Source of the DNA: Ohtaekwangia sp966211525
GTDB lineage: Bacteria > Bacteroidota > Bacteroidia > Cytophagales > Cyclobacteriaceae
Direction of reading: 5' to 3'
Assembly: GCA_966211525.1 (NCBI GenBank)
Contig: CBIHOZ010000002.1
Coordinates: 1 to 64,000 of the forward strand
DNA length: 64,000 nt
The notes under the pieces are model-generated. The model was not told the DNA's origin. It did no database searches and saw nothing but the letters and a program-made list of their open reading frames with translations. Positions 1 to 9,201 of this stretch are shown here, piece after piece (the stretch's first letter is position 1; the number at the start of each line of letters is the position of its first letter). The position numbers were made by a program, and so were the translations under genes.

Positions 1-882
1 GTCACCGTAAGTTACCTGCTGAATGAACATGCATCGATCAAAGCAAGTTATGCACGTAATGCACAGAATGTACACCTGATATCAAATTCCATTAGTCCGT
101 TTACTTCGCTGGAAGTCTGGTTGCCGAGCAGCATCAACATTAAGCCTCAGATTGCTAACCAGGTTTCGCTCGGTTACTACAGATCGTTGCCGCGCGCGGG
201 TACTTCGCTTACAGCGGAAGCATTCTACAAGAAGATGGAACAGCAGATCGATTACAACGCCCATGCAGAGACGTTATTGAATCCGTTGCTGGAGCGTGAA
301 TTGCGTTTTGGTAAGGCCACTGCGTATGGTATAGAACTGCTTGCCAAAAAAGATATAGGCCGGTTGCGCGGCTGGGCCGGGTATACATACTCACGCGCCA
401 AACGCAAGTTTGCTGATATCAACGAAGGCAAAGTATATAACGCTTTCTACGACCGACCAAACCAGGTAAACGTGATGGTTGCATACGATATATCACTTCG
501 CTGGAATGTTGGCATGAACTGGACATACTCAACGGGTGCTCCGTTTTCTTCACCGGTAAATTTTTACTGGTATAATGGTGAAGAGGTTCCGGTATACGGA
601 CAAAAAAATAATGATCGCTTGCCGGATTATCATCGACTTGATATGTCGGCCACGTTCAAGCTGAATAAAAATCCCGAGAAAAAATTCAGGCATAGTATAT
701 CTTTATCCATATTTAATGTATACGGAAGGAAAAACGCGGTCTTCATTAATTACAATAAAGCGGAACATGGCAGTGACGATTTGCATATACCTTCTAATCT
801 GCTGAACACAAATCGCATTACATCGCATACCTATATGTTTCAGCTTACGCCTTCCATCACCTATAACTTTAAATTTTTATGA
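1..882 (+). CDS. TonB-dependent receptor, C-terminal part (5' end outside window)
   Basis: The frame is open from base 1, so the protein starts upstream of the window; about 293 C-terminal residues are present. The sequence is an alternation of amphipathic strands rich in aromatic residues (for example GWAGYTYSRAKRKF and VGMNWTYSTGAPFSSP) and ends in a strand with a terminal Phe-Leu, as expected for the last barrel strands of an outer-membrane TonB-dependent receptor. It overlaps the following DUF4249 lipoprotein gene by 4 nt (ATGA). A receptor-lipoprotein pair of this kind is common in Bacteroidota and suggests uptake of an unidentified ligand across the outer membrane. The plug domain is not visible, so the substrate class cannot be judged. 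Confidence 0.85.
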   Translation, partial: VTVSYLLNEHASIKASYARNAQNVHLISNSISPFTSLEVWLPSSINIKPQIANQVSLGYYRSLPRAGTSLTAEAFYKKMEQQIDYNAHAETLLNPLLERELRFGKATAYGIELLAKKDIGRLRGWAGYTYSRAKRKFADINEGKVYNAFYDRPNQVNVMVAYDISLRWNVGMNWTYSTGAPFSSPVNFYWYNGEEVPVYGQKNNDRLPDYHRLDMSATFKLNKNPEKKFRHSISLSIFNVYGRKNAVFINYNKAEHGSDDLHIPSNLLNTNRITSHTYMFQLTPSITYNFKFL

Positions 883-1658
883 ACACGCGCTATACCATAC
901 TATTGTTTGTGATATGCTTGTTAGTGCAGGCGTGTGAAGAATCAACCCACTTTCCGCTCAAGACAACGGATAGCAATCTTGTAGTAGTGGAAGGAATACT
1001 GACCAATGAAAATATTAATCACCGCATCAAACTTACGAAACCGTATAAGACGCAAAACGAAACTCCGGAAGCGATCAGTGGTGCTGTTGTTACTTTGAAA
1101 GACGAAAGTGCATCGTATATACTTACCGAGTTACCCGCAGGCTCGGGTGAGTACTATACACCGCAGATGCGGGCGGTTACGGGTAAAGTATATACCCTTT
1201 CCATTTCTTACAATGAAAGGAAGTATACTGCTCAGGACAGTGCCGTTCCGGTGGAAGCGCTGGAAGCTATTCAGTATACCAAAGCAGGCGATCAGTATGA
1301 ACTTGTATTCACTTCTTCCGGCCAGGACCCGAACTTTATTGAATATACTATAGATGTAAACAACGCTGCTGCGGCCAGACTTGTATACTATGATTTGAAG
1401 ACGATCGATGTAAACGAAATTTATAAACCCGATAAAGAGGAATATACCTTTCCTGCGGGAGCTACTATTATCCGGAAAAAATATTCTGTAAGTGCAGCGT
1501 ATCGTGCTTTTTTGCGATCCATGCTCTCTGAAACAGAATGGCGCGGTGGCGCATTTGATGTGGAGCGCGACAACGTACTAACCAACCTCAGCGAAGGTGC
1601 CGTTGGTTTCTTCGCAGTGTCTACCGTTGTAGCAGACACTACGGTGATCCTGGATTAA
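879..1658 (+). CDS. DUF4249 family lipoprotein
   Basis: 259 residues with a lipoprotein signal peptide: a hydrophobic stretch (ILLFVICLLV) followed by the lipobox VQAC with Cys at about residue 19. The mature part matches the layout of the DUF4249 family (an early VVVEGILTNEN segment, then an Ig-like beta region with GAVVTLKDES). In Bacteroidota these surface-associated lipoproteins are typically encoded right after a TonB-dependent receptor, as here with a 4-nt overlap, and are presumed to act with it. The molecular function of DUF4249 is not established. The length is at the short end for the family. Confidence 0.8.
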   Translation: MNTRYTILLFVICLLVQACEESTHFPLKTTDSNLVVVEGILTNENINHRIKLTKPYKTQNETPEAISGAVVTLKDESASYILTELPAGSGEYYTPQMRAVTGKVYTLSISYNERKYTAQDSAVPVEALEAIQYTKAGDQYELVFTSSGQDPNFIEYTIDVNNAAAARLVYYDLKTIDVNEIYKPDKEEYTFPAGATIIRKKYSVSAAYRAFLRSMLSETEWRGGAFDVERDNVLTNLSEGAVGFFAVSTVVADTTVILD

Positions 1659-1690
1659 ATTGACGTAAAAAGCTCAATAATCTCTGTTAC

Positions 1691-2794
1691 TTATTGAATG
1701 AAAACCTTCTTACAAAACATCCTTTTTTGTAAATCATAAAGTTTGAGTAACAGTACTCCTTGCGCTGAGTCTAATTGAATTTTCAAAGATGTAGACCGCT
1801 TCGAATTATCAAAGGTTGCTATTTTCGATCCGGATGACGTGAACACTTCAATCTGACTAATGTTGCCTATATTATCAATGGTGAACGCACCTTTTACAGC
1901 TGGTATAGGGTATATATGAACAGCACTTTCCATAGTATGATCTTCCGCTTCCATAACAGGGTTGGTATCAAGATCAATCAACTCAAGCATTTTTTTAGCA
2001 TACCGTTCGCCAAATATTCTGTACGAGGCCGATGTGAAGTGTGCAGGATCCGCGCCCACCAGGCCTGAAGACGAGATCACATGTGCATTTGGTATAATAC
2101 CGGGAAGCTTGTTAACTTCTACATTGTGCGAACCGCAGCATGCACCTTGTGCAGCAAGAAGCTCGCCGGCCAGAAACGGAACATCTCCCAGTCCCAGATC
2201 TGACTTTAGGTTTGCCACAATCTGCTGCACCTGGTTCTTCCACGTTGGACTATTGGTATTCGTTTCTCCCTGGTGGAAAAGTATACCTTTGATAACGCCA
2301 TCTTTCTGTGCAAGTTTAGCTACTTCAATAAGCCGCCCATACGGATTGCCACCATATTCACTAATGATATTCTTCATCCAGTCTGGCGCACTGGCAACAT
2401 ACGTTTCATAATTCTCCTTGTCGAACAAACGTATATCAGATCCGCCAATGGCTACGGGTACAACTCCAACCCTGATATGTTTTGGAAGATTTTCAATCAT
2501 GGTCCTGCCGAAGTAATCGCCAACTCCAAGACCTGTCCAACAACGAAAAATAGGAGGTGTCGCTGTTTTCCATTGTCCAAGGGTAAACGATGTATTATTA
2601 CCATGGCAAGTAACCGCACCGATAACCTGAAAACGATTATCAACATTTGTTCTGTCCTGACTTTCGATAGCGCCCGCGCCTTCCATGTTCGATTGTCCAA
2701 ACATAAGGTAAATGTGAAAATTGGGATCCTGAGAATGTACAATCGAAGGTATAATCGCGATGATCAGTAGAAAGAAGTTTTTTAGAAGTTTCAT
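1691..2794 (-). CDS. Secreted SASA-family carbohydrate (sialate O-acetyl) esterase with T9SS sorting domain
   Basis: 367 residues from the ATG at 2794. A signal peptide (MKLLKNFFLLIIAIIPSIVHSQ) is followed by an SGNH-type esterase domain of the sialate O-acetylesterase / DUF303 family. The nucleophile motif is GQSNMEG, the middle block is FHQGETN, and the Asp-His pair is DPAHF. The last about 80 residues (IYPIPAVKGAFTID ... VFIQ) form a type IX secretion C-terminal sorting domain. The enzyme is therefore expected to be exported and to deacetylate a polysaccharide; the actual substrate is unknown. An upstream in-frame Met at 2854 was rejected because a good promoter lies at 2825-2855. The gene converges on the DUF4249 gene with only 32 nt between them. 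Confidence 0.85.
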   Translation of the reverse strand: MKLLKNFFLLIIAIIPSIVHSQDPNFHIYLMFGQSNMEGAGAIESQDRTNVDNRFQVIGAVTCHGNNTSFTLGQWKTATPPIFRCWTGLGVGDYFGRTMIENLPKHIRVGVVPVAIGGSDIRLFDKENYETYVASAPDWMKNIISEYGGNPYGRLIEVAKLAQKDGVIKGILFHQGETNTNSPTWKNQVQQIVANLKSDLGLGDVPFLAGELLAAQGACCGSHNVEVNKLPGIIPNAHVISSSGLVGADPAHFTSASYRIFGERYAKKMLELIDLDTNPVMEAEDHTMESAVHIYPIPAVKGAFTIDNIGNISQIEVFTSSGSKIATFDNSKRSTSLKIQLDSAQGVLLLKLYDLQKRMFCKKVFIQ

Positions 2795-2824
2795 GGAATG
2801 TGTGCGGGGATTGATAGTATAAAT

Positions 2825-2855
2825 CAAAGTTATCATACGTTGTATATCTCTCAAA
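2825..2855 (-). promoter_or_regulatory. Bacteroidota-type promoter of the esterase gene
   Basis: On the minus strand TTTG (2855-2852) is separated by 19 nt from TAACTTTG (2832-2825), an exact match to the Bacteroidota -33/-7 consensus TTTG...TAnnTTTG. Transcription would start near 2819, giving a leader of roughly 25 nt before the ATG at 2794. It also settles the start codon of the esterase. Confidence 0.65.
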
Positions 2856-3119
2856 TTTCGAAAAACGTTAAACGCTCACGCGGGACGATTTGTGCAGTAC
2901 TTTGCGACTTTTTGTAGCCTTGCTTGTGTCCGCTGACGCGAGCCTCTATTCCTTATTTTAATCTCAAAAACACGTGTTTTAAAGGTTTTATATATTTTTT
3001 TTAGAACGGCATAAGGGTAACGAAATATTCGTGTGTTCTAGGATTGAAAGCAGATTAATCACTGCCCCTATATGAAACAAAAAACCAAGAACACGAACAT
3101 TCAACTAAACATCAGAAAC
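2856..3119. other. Intergenic gap between divergent esterase and lipoprotein genes
   Basis: Apart from the esterase promoter at its left edge this gap holds no gene. It contains a T-rich stretch near 2985-3002 and an approximate -7 box (TAGGATTG, around 3040) that could serve the plus-strand lipoprotein gene, but without a convincing -33 element. No repeat family described elsewhere in the window is present. Confidence 0.4.
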
Positions 3120-4229
3120 ATGAAGACCACAAAACTGATCTCTTTTGTCTTATGCACAGCAGTTTCGTTCGCCCTTTTGTTGACGTCCTGTGAACCCAAC
3201 CAGGAGGTAACCAACGATGAAGATATACTTCCCACATCGTTCAGCGTAGATATACCGGCTTCCATCACCAGCAGCAATACAAACGGAAGATCTGCCAGCG
3301 ATACCGTGAATGGAAATGATATATACATTAACCTCGGAACTTTTATAGCTGTAGGCGAGGCTTCTTCTCAGCTGGTAGAGGAATTTATAGCGGGCATTCG
3401 CAGGTATAAAATTGATCGTGTCATGTCGATCACGTATGTTGGTGAAGACGATAACCGGGTAAAGAACCTCGTAGTATTGTCCAATGTTTCTTTCGAAGGA
3501 AAAGATTGGGACTATGAACTTACGGTTACCGATGCTGATTCAGAAGGCCAGGCCGATGGCGGTAAGGCATTGCAGATATTCTGGAATAAATCCAGCACGG
3601 TTGAAGGTATAGCGATCATCAAGCCGTATAACTGCGACCGCACTAAAAATGCCAATGCTCCGGATGCCATGTTCCGCATTGACTATAGCGAAGCTGGCGA
3701 ACGGGGTTACGATGCACAAATGGAAGTAAGCATTGCCGGATTACCAGTAGGCAGTCCGTTGCAACAGCCGTATGCTATCAACTCGCTGCACATGTTTGCC
3801 GGCAAGAAAGGCGATGTTGTAGATGTATACGGTAACAGCAATCACCCGAACGCTATATTGTTAGCTGGTAACGCAGGCTTTAACTGGGCGTTTGTTGCTT
3901 CGGGTAATGATCCGGCAAATATAGGCGTAGCCGAAGTGGGCCTGCCGCCCAGCACGCTGGATTCCGATGACCGTGCTGTATTACTGAAAGAGTACTCTAT
4001 CAAGAATGTATTCACCAACGAGATTACGGCCGTGTGGCCGGGTATCGATCAGGATCTGTTGGCAGCATATCTATCGACTACTGCAGCGCCCGGATATTTT
4101 AACAACCATGGCTTTATATCCGGTGGTAAATCGCCAGGTACAGCATGGGATGCACTTGCTAAACGACTGGATTCGCTGAGTCCGTACAATCCGAAGGAGA
4201 CAAGCAACCTGACGCTTACTTTCAAATAA
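3120..4229 (+). CDS. Predicted surface lipoprotein of unknown function
   Basis: 369 residues from the ATG at 3120; an in-frame ATG at 3072 would add 16 polar residues before the signal peptide and is less likely. The signal peptide MKTTKLISFVLCTAVSF leads to a lipobox LLTSC, with Cys at about residue 24. The mature protein is acidic, beta-rich and has no motif I recognise; it shows no transmembrane segment or repeat. A strong terminator follows at 4284, so it appears to be a single-gene transcript. I did not recognise the family. Confidence 0.7.
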   Translation: MKTTKLISFVLCTAVSFALLLTSCEPNQEVTNDEDILPTSFSVDIPASITSSNTNGRSASDTVNGNDIYINLGTFIAVGEASSQLVEEFIAGIRRYKIDRVMSITYVGEDDNRVKNLVVLSNVSFEGKDWDYELTVTDADSEGQADGGKALQIFWNKSSTVEGIAIIKPYNCDRTKNANAPDAMFRIDYSEAGERGYDAQMEVSIAGLPVGSPLQQPYAINSLHMFAGKKGDVVDVYGNSNHPNAILLAGNAGFNWAFVASGNDPANIGVAEVGLPPSTLDSDDRAVLLKEYSIKNVFTNEITAVWPGIDQDLLAAYLSTTAAPGYFNNHGFISGGKSPGTAWDALAKRLDSLSPYNPKETSNLTLTFK

Positions 4230-4283
4230 GATTTTCCCAAGTGATCCGAACGCACAGGCAAAAGTACGCGTTCCGAAAACCGA

Positions 4284-4311
4284 GCCTCTGGTGAATGCCA
4301 GGGGCTTTTTT
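4284..4311 (+). terminator. Rho-independent terminator after the lipoprotein gene
   Basis: An 8-bp stem GCCTCTGG / CCAGGGGC (one G-T pair) with a 6-nt loop is followed directly by six T. It lies 55 nt after the stop codon at 4229. Confidence 0.8.
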
Positions 4312-4404
4312 ATTGCCAGGATTCCATTCGTGGGATTAAAAGAAAAGTTGCCGGCGGATAGCCAGCTTTTCTTATTTTAGCGCTCTGTATCAAACCAACG
4401 TTTT

Positions 4405-5037
4405 GTGGCGCAGGATTCTTCTATCAAAAATCTCATCTTCGATCTGGGTGGTGTCATATTGGATCTTTCAGTCGAACGAACCTTGCAATCTTTTGCAGAT
4501 ATATCCGGTCTTAAGAAAGAACGGGTGAAAGAATTGTTTATCTCTTCAAAAGGTTTTCTCGATTATGAGAAAGGTGAGATCGAGGATGAAGAGTTTCGCT
4601 CATTTGTACGCGAGCTATATTCTGTGCAGGCGGATGACGCTACACTGGATGCAAGCTGGAATGCCATGCTGCTGGGTATACCGCAGCAGAAGCTGGATCT
4701 GTTGCTGAGTCTCAAAGAGAAATTCAATGTATACCTGTTGAGCAATACCAACAACATTCACCTGAACTATATCAACGATAAGATCATGACACCGGTATTC
4801 GGTGAAGCATCACTCGATCGTTACTTTCATAAAGCGTATTATTCACATCGCATGAAGAAACGCAAACCGGATGCGAATATCTACGAACAGGTGCTCGATG
4901 AAAATAACCTCAAGCCTCAGGAGACACTCTTCCTGGATGATAATGCGGATAATATAGCAGGAGCCAACGCACTGGGTATACGTACCGTGCATGTTGTTAC
5001 TCCCGATCACATAATTACGTACTTCAATGGCAGGTAA
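4405..5037 (+). CDS. HAD-superfamily phosphatase (HAD-IA, YihX-like)
   Basis: 210 residues with a GTG start; no in-frame ATG precedes the first motif. HAD motif I is IFDLGGVILD (Asp13, with the second Asp replaced by Gly as in YihX-type members), motif II is LLSNTNN near residue 115, motif III is the Lys of KRKPDANIYEQ, and motif IV is LFLDDNADN. The helical cap between residues 20 and 90 fits subfamily IA. It probably hydrolyses a small phosphorylated metabolite in the cytoplasm; the substrate cannot be read from sequence. The end overlaps the next gene by 11 nt, indicating cotranscription with the M50 protease. Confidence 0.85.
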   Translation: MAQDSSIKNLIFDLGGVILDLSVERTLQSFADISGLKKERVKELFISSKGFLDYEKGEIEDEEFRSFVRELYSVQADDATLDASWNAMLLGIPQQKLDLLLSLKEKFNVYLLSNTNNIHLNYINDKIMTPVFGEASLDRYFHKAYYSHRMKKRKPDANIYEQVLDENNLKPQETLFLDDNADNIAGANALGIRTVHVVTPDHIITYFNGR

Positions 5038-6193
5038 CAGGCGAACAATACTTATTCAGATTGGCTTGTTCATCGTTACCTTCATTACCACCACGCTTGC
5101 CGGTGCAGAGTGGTGTTTTATGAAGTCGCTGTTTATGATAACGAAAGATGATCGCGTTGCCTTTAATACAAACTACTCATGGAGTGATTTTGTGAGTGGA
5201 ATGGAATTTTCTATTCCGTTTCTGCTGATATTAACGGTGCATGAGTTCGGACATTACTTTACGGCCATGTATAACAAGATACGGGCTTCATTGCCGTATT
5301 ACCTTCCGTTTCCGCCCAACCCGATTTTACCTTCCATTGGTACGTTGGGTGCTGTCATTCGCATTGAAGATCCCGTACGCTCGAACCGTGAACACTTTGA
5401 TATAGGTTTAGCCGGACCGCTGGCAGGATTTATAGTTGCATTGGGTATTGTAATCTATGGCTATGCTACACTGCCGCCGGCGGAGTATATATATACCATT
5501 CACCCCGAGTATAAACAGTTCGGGTTGGATTACGCTGATCATGTTTACAAGACCGAGTATACGCAAGGAAAAACAATGGACTTTCAGGTGGGACCTACTT
5601 TGCTGTTTACCGTTTGCCAGAGTTTTGTAACGGATAAGGCACGTATTCCCAATCCACACGAGATGATGCATTATCCGTTGCTGCTGGCCGGCTTTATAGC
5701 GTTGTTCTTTACCAGTATGAATTTACTGCCCATTGGTCAGCTAGACGGTGGTCACGTTACGTATGGACTATTCGGTTCGCGTGGTCATAAAATTATAGCT
5801 TCCGTATTTTTTATACTGCTGATCTTTTATTCAGGTCTTGGTCTGATAAAAGTTACTACGCCTCCCGAAACTTTATGGTGGGCCGTTCCGCTTCTGATTT
5901 TATTCTACTATACCTGCTTTGGTGCACTAAAACTTTTGAAGCGTGATCGCATCATGTATGCACTCGTGATGTTTGCTGTGCAACTTATACTGAGCTGGAT
6001 TTTCCCGGCGGTAGAGGGATATTCAGGCTGGGTATTGTTTGGTTTCATCATAAGTCGATTTATAGGGATTGAACACCCGCCAACCGAAATACAGCAACCA
6101 CTCGATACGAAGCGCGTTATACTTGGCTGGCTAACGCTGCTGATCTTTATACTTTGCTTTAGCCCTACACCGTTGTTGATTGAGATACGGTAA
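5027..6193 (+). CDS. Site-2-type M50 membrane metalloprotease
   Basis: 388 residues with several hydrophobic segments. The zinc motif HEFGH (His72, Glu73, His76) lies in a membrane segment, and the second motif NLLPIGQLDGGH near residues 231-243 supplies the third ligand Asp, which together define the S2P/M50 family. There is no obvious PDZ domain between them; instead a soluble loop of about 60 residues (YIYTIHPEYKQFG...) is present. S2P enzymes cut transmembrane segments, often of anti-sigma factors, but no such partner is encoded nearby. It overlaps the upstream HAD gene by 11 nt. Confidence 0.88.
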   Translation: MAGNRRTILIQIGLFIVTFITTTLAGAEWCFMKSLFMITKDDRVAFNTNYSWSDFVSGMEFSIPFLLILTVHEFGHYFTAMYNKIRASLPYYLPFPPNPILPSIGTLGAVIRIEDPVRSNREHFDIGLAGPLAGFIVALGIVIYGYATLPPAEYIYTIHPEYKQFGLDYADHVYKTEYTQGKTMDFQVGPTLLFTVCQSFVTDKARIPNPHEMMHYPLLLAGFIALFFTSMNLLPIGQLDGGHVTYGLFGSRGHKIIASVFFILLIFYSGLGLIKVTTPPETLWWAVPLLILFYYTCFGALKLLKRDRIMYALVMFAVQLILSWIFPAVEGYSGWVLFGFIISRFIGIEHPPTEIQQPLDTKRVILGWLTLLIFILCFSPTPLLIEIR

Positions 6194-6347
6194 TACCCCA
6201 GAGGGGATGGCAATTAGACAGGCATCAATCATACATATAGCTACCCAACTTGTTGCCGAAACTTTACTAAGAGAAAGTGTGTAATAAAGTATATAACTAT
6301 ATGAATAAGTTGATAGATTTGTTCCCATGCTGAATATTTACACCGTT

Positions 6348-6803
6348 ATGAAGACTTATGACAGCATTCTGTTAGCTAAATTTTTGCTTTCATTGGCAAG
6401 GGAGAAATACTATTCTCTAAATATGACTAAGCTTCAGAAGTTGATGTATATAGTATATGGATACTATCTGGCGAATTTTAATCATAAAATTGTAAGTGAA
6501 AGTGCACAGGCTTGGCCTTACGGTCCTGTTTTTCCTGCCGTTCACAAGAGAGTAGATTATACAAAAATCATCCCGTTAAGCGATCCTGTATTTTCGGAGA
6601 TCAGGCATGATATTGAATTAGTAAGAGTGTTGGATCGCGTTGTTGAAACGTATGCAAATATCACAGCGAGTCAGTTATCCAATTGGTCGCACAAGGATGG
6701 GAGTCCCTGGAAGAAGACTACTGAAAGATCGAACTTTAGATGGAGCAACGAAATACCTGATGAGTTAATAAAAGACTACTTCTCCACGTTGTCAGTTGTA
6801 TAA
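6348..6803 (+). CDS. Panacea (SocA-like, DUF4065) domain protein, candidate antitoxin
   Basis: 151 residues from ATG 6348; an in-frame ATG at 6327 would add seven residues. The Panacea core is clear: NMTKLQKLMYIVYGYYLANF followed by the AWPYGPVFP block near residues 55-65. Panacea proteins act either as adaptors for proteolysis (SocA) or as antitoxins that neutralise many different toxins. The gene overlaps the next small membrane-protein gene by 8 nt, the usual layout of a Panacea toxin-antitoxin pair. By eye the DNA is AT-richer than its neighbours (about a third GC in the lines 6361-6480), which suggests transfer. Confidence 0.8.
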   Translation: MKTYDSILLAKFLLSLAREKYYSLNMTKLQKLMYIVYGYYLANFNHKIVSESAQAWPYGPVFPAVHKRVDYTKIIPLSDPVFSEIRHDIELVRVLDRVVETYANITASQLSNWSHKDGSPWKKTTERSNFRWSNEIPDELIKDYFSTLSVV

Positions 6804-7173
6804 GTATAATATTATAGTCGAGTATATTTTGAAACCGTTACCTGAATTAAAGGAGGAAATACTTAAATCTCCTACCGACACAAGTGATGTCGATATAGAC
6901 ACTGCTAATTTTGATATGCAACTGGAATTTGGAAGATCGAAAACCGAGCGTTATCGATCCGATACAAATGACAGGAAGTGGCTCGCTGAGTGGGCCACAG
7001 CTGTAGTTTCGCTGTGGTTAATGGCCGTTATTATATTGTTAGCTTCGAAAGAACGATTCAGGTTGAGTGATGCTGTGCTGGTTACGCTACTCGGAACAAC
7101 AACCTTAAACGTATTAGGTATTTCATTTATCGTTTTAAGAGGGCACTTTAAAAGCGACAAGGATCCCTTTTAG
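6796..7173 (+). CDS. Small two-helix membrane protein, candidate toxin partner of the Panacea protein
   Basis: 125 residues if started at the TTG at 6796; no ATG or GTG is available because the frame is closed just upstream. The first about 60 residues are charged and polar. They are followed by two hydrophobic helices (about 67-85, WATAVVSLWLMAVIILL, and about 92-113) and a short basic tail. I recognise no named family. Overlap with the Panacea gene, AT-rich composition and small size make it a candidate toxin acting on the membrane, but this is inference from context only. It converges on the T9SS cargo gene 27 nt away. Confidence 0.6.
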   Translation: MYKYNIIVEYILKPLPELKEEILKSPTDTSDVDIDTANFDMQLEFGRSKTERYRSDTNDRKWLAEWATAVVSLWLMAVIILLASKERFRLSDAVLVTLLGTTTLNVLGISFIVLRGHFKSDKDPF

Positions 7174-7200
7174 AATGCTATATATGCAAGTGACTATATA

Positions 7201-9201
7201 CTACCGCACCACAATCTTATGCGCAATAACTGAATTCCCTTTACGAACTTTGAGTATATATAGTCCCGGAGCGGTTTGTTGCAGATTTACTTTCTGTTGT
7301 TCGTTGCTATATTCCTGAACAATGAACGGAACGGATTGTCCTGCCAGGTTGATGACCTGTACGAGTTTAGTTTTGCTATCTATATAAAACTCTCCATTGT
7401 TCGGGTTCGGGTATGCCTGAATCGTAACAACTTCTTCCGGAATGCCTACCGGGTTGTCAACCCCTTTGCCAAACCGCGGACGAATCATGAGGCTTCCGTT
7501 TACATCGGTGTTCTGATACCAGCCACCGCCCACATCTACAAAAATACGATCGGCCGTGTTGTTGTTGTAATCAAGACCAATGCGTACGGCAGGTGAAGTA
7601 TAGCCTACATAAAAGCGATTCTGCACGCGTACCGTTTCGAGTATATTAATGTGCTGAAATTTATTTACGGCATTTTGTATTTTCAGTGTATAGCTCGACA
7701 AGGTATAGAGCGGATCGCCCGGCATACCATTGTTATCATCATATACTGTGAAATTTACCAGCGGGTTACTGGTGAGTCCAAAGTCGGGGAAGTATACATC
7801 AAAGCCCACGAGCGTATCAACATCATCTGTTAACATGTCGAAGGCGTATGCGAGTTTGTCGGTGGTGGTGTTGAGGCGCGCGGAAAATTCTGCCGTGCCA
7901 TCATCGTAAGCATAGTAATTTTTTAACCGGTAGGTTGTAGTGAGTGTATCGTTAATTCGAAAGTCAACCGGTAGATAGCCGGGTCTTCCACTATCCAGGT
8001 TATCACCACTGATAACTTTTACTTGCAGGTCTATATCAATCGAATCAGCAGTAGGACTGAACTGTTGAGGATCGGTTACGTCAGGTTTATTTTCGATTCG
8101 TACGCGTGCACGTTCGGAAGGAGCCATCAACCCTCCATTAGGACCAACACCACCGGTGCCGAAGAGAATCGTATGATCAGTCGCAGTACCACCCGTATAG
8201 TTTCGGAATGTCATATTGGCTTCGTATCCGATCGCGATCTCAACAACGGCCTTCTTCAAATTCTTTACATCAAACTCAACACTATCAAAAGAACTTTGCT
8301 TTCTGAAATGTTCCAATGGTACAGCGGTATATCTTCCGAAAAGCTGTGTAGCCTGTGACGCTATAGAACGATCCGGAAACGAAAGGCTGCTTAGTGTTCT
8401 GTTCTTGTTGAGGTATATATAGTCTACATTCCAGGTATCGAACGGCCCGGATTTGCGGCCGAAGTTCTGAAAGCGGAACTGGAATTCATCGTGGAAGAAC
8501 AAGCGATCGCCCGTGTTGGGGATTTGTATTATAGTATCGTAAAATTCGGTTCTGCTCAGGCTGGTCTTGGGCATGATCGTCATGACAATTGCCCAGGTAC
8601 TATCAACGTCCAACATTTCCAGCTGAAGAAAATCATTCGGATCAGGAGGCTCACCGTTTCCCTGCCATTGGTAAGCAAAGCTCAGGTAAACGGTATTACG
8701 TTCAGCCACTGCAACCTTACTTTCGCTTAGGTCGATAAGTTGTGATGTGAGAGCATCGCGATAACCATTGGCTAGTATATCTGCAGAGTAGGGAAGACCT
8801 TCTTCATTCAAACCATCGAAGGTAGCTACATTTATACTTGGTGCATTTACACCAATGCCTCGGTTTATCCATACACTCTGGCTGTTCATCCAAATGGAAT
8901 CCAGCGGATCGTTAGAGTTTGCATTGCCCGGATCATCTACCGGTGTAAAGGAGAAGTCATCCCAGAATGGAAGTGATAAAGGTGTAGTTGCCTGTGTCCG
9001 CCCTACGGGTGATGCTTTACGTGCTGATGTATTGCTGCGTATTTTTCGCTGGGTAGCATCCAGCACCAGTTGCCCCAGCCCCTCCGTTGTAACGAGCAGG
9101 GAAGCAAACAGAAATAGTATATAGAATTTAGAAGACCTCGCAGACGAGGTCTTTTTGAGATTGCTGGTGGAGTAACTATTACAATTCTTCGCTATCATCA
9201 T
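7201..9201 (-). CDS. Secreted T9SS cargo protein of unknown function
   Basis: 666 residues. A long basic N-terminus precedes a signal-peptide-like hydrophobic stretch (FYILFLFASLLVTTEGLG). The body is a set of predicted beta-sandwich regions (an early PFWDDFSF block often seen at the start of such Bacteroidota proteins), with no catalytic motif that I recognise. The last about 75 residues (AYPNPNNGEFYID ... HKIVVR) are a T9SS type A sorting domain. Export to the surface or medium is therefore likely. The start overlaps the end of the PASTA gene by 23 nt, so it is the third gene of a ddl-PASTA-cargo operon. Confidence 0.82.
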   Translation of the reverse strand: MMIAKNCNSYSTSNLKKTSSARSSKFYILFLFASLLVTTEGLGQLVLDATQRKIRSNTSARKASPVGRTQATTPLSLPFWDDFSFTPVDDPGNANSNDPLDSIWMNSQSVWINRGIGVNAPSINVATFDGLNEEGLPYSADILANGYRDALTSQLIDLSESKVAVAERNTVYLSFAYQWQGNGEPPDPNDFLQLEMLDVDSTWAIVMTIMPKTSLSRTEFYDTIIQIPNTGDRLFFHDEFQFRFQNFGRKSGPFDTWNVDYIYLNKNRTLSSLSFPDRSIASQATQLFGRYTAVPLEHFRKQSSFDSVEFDVKNLKKAVVEIAIGYEANMTFRNYTGGTATDHTILFGTGGVGPNGGLMAPSERARVRIENKPDVTDPQQFSPTADSIDIDLQVKVISGDNLDSGRPGYLPVDFRINDTLTTTYRLKNYYAYDDGTAEFSARLNTTTDKLAYAFDMLTDDVDTLVGFDVYFPDFGLTSNPLVNFTVYDDNNGMPGDPLYTLSSYTLKIQNAVNKFQHINILETVRVQNRFYVGYTSPAVRIGLDYNNNTADRIFVDVGGGWYQNTDVNGSLMIRPRFGKGVDNPVGIPEEVVTIQAYPNPNNGEFYIDSKTKLVQVINLAGQSVPFIVQEYSNEQQKVNLQQTAPGLYILKVRKGNSVIAHKIVVR

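Noticed and set aside
2795..2854. Longer N-terminus for the esterase
   Set aside because: The extra 20 residues precede a good signal peptide, and a promoter with exact -7 and -33 boxes lies over this stretch.
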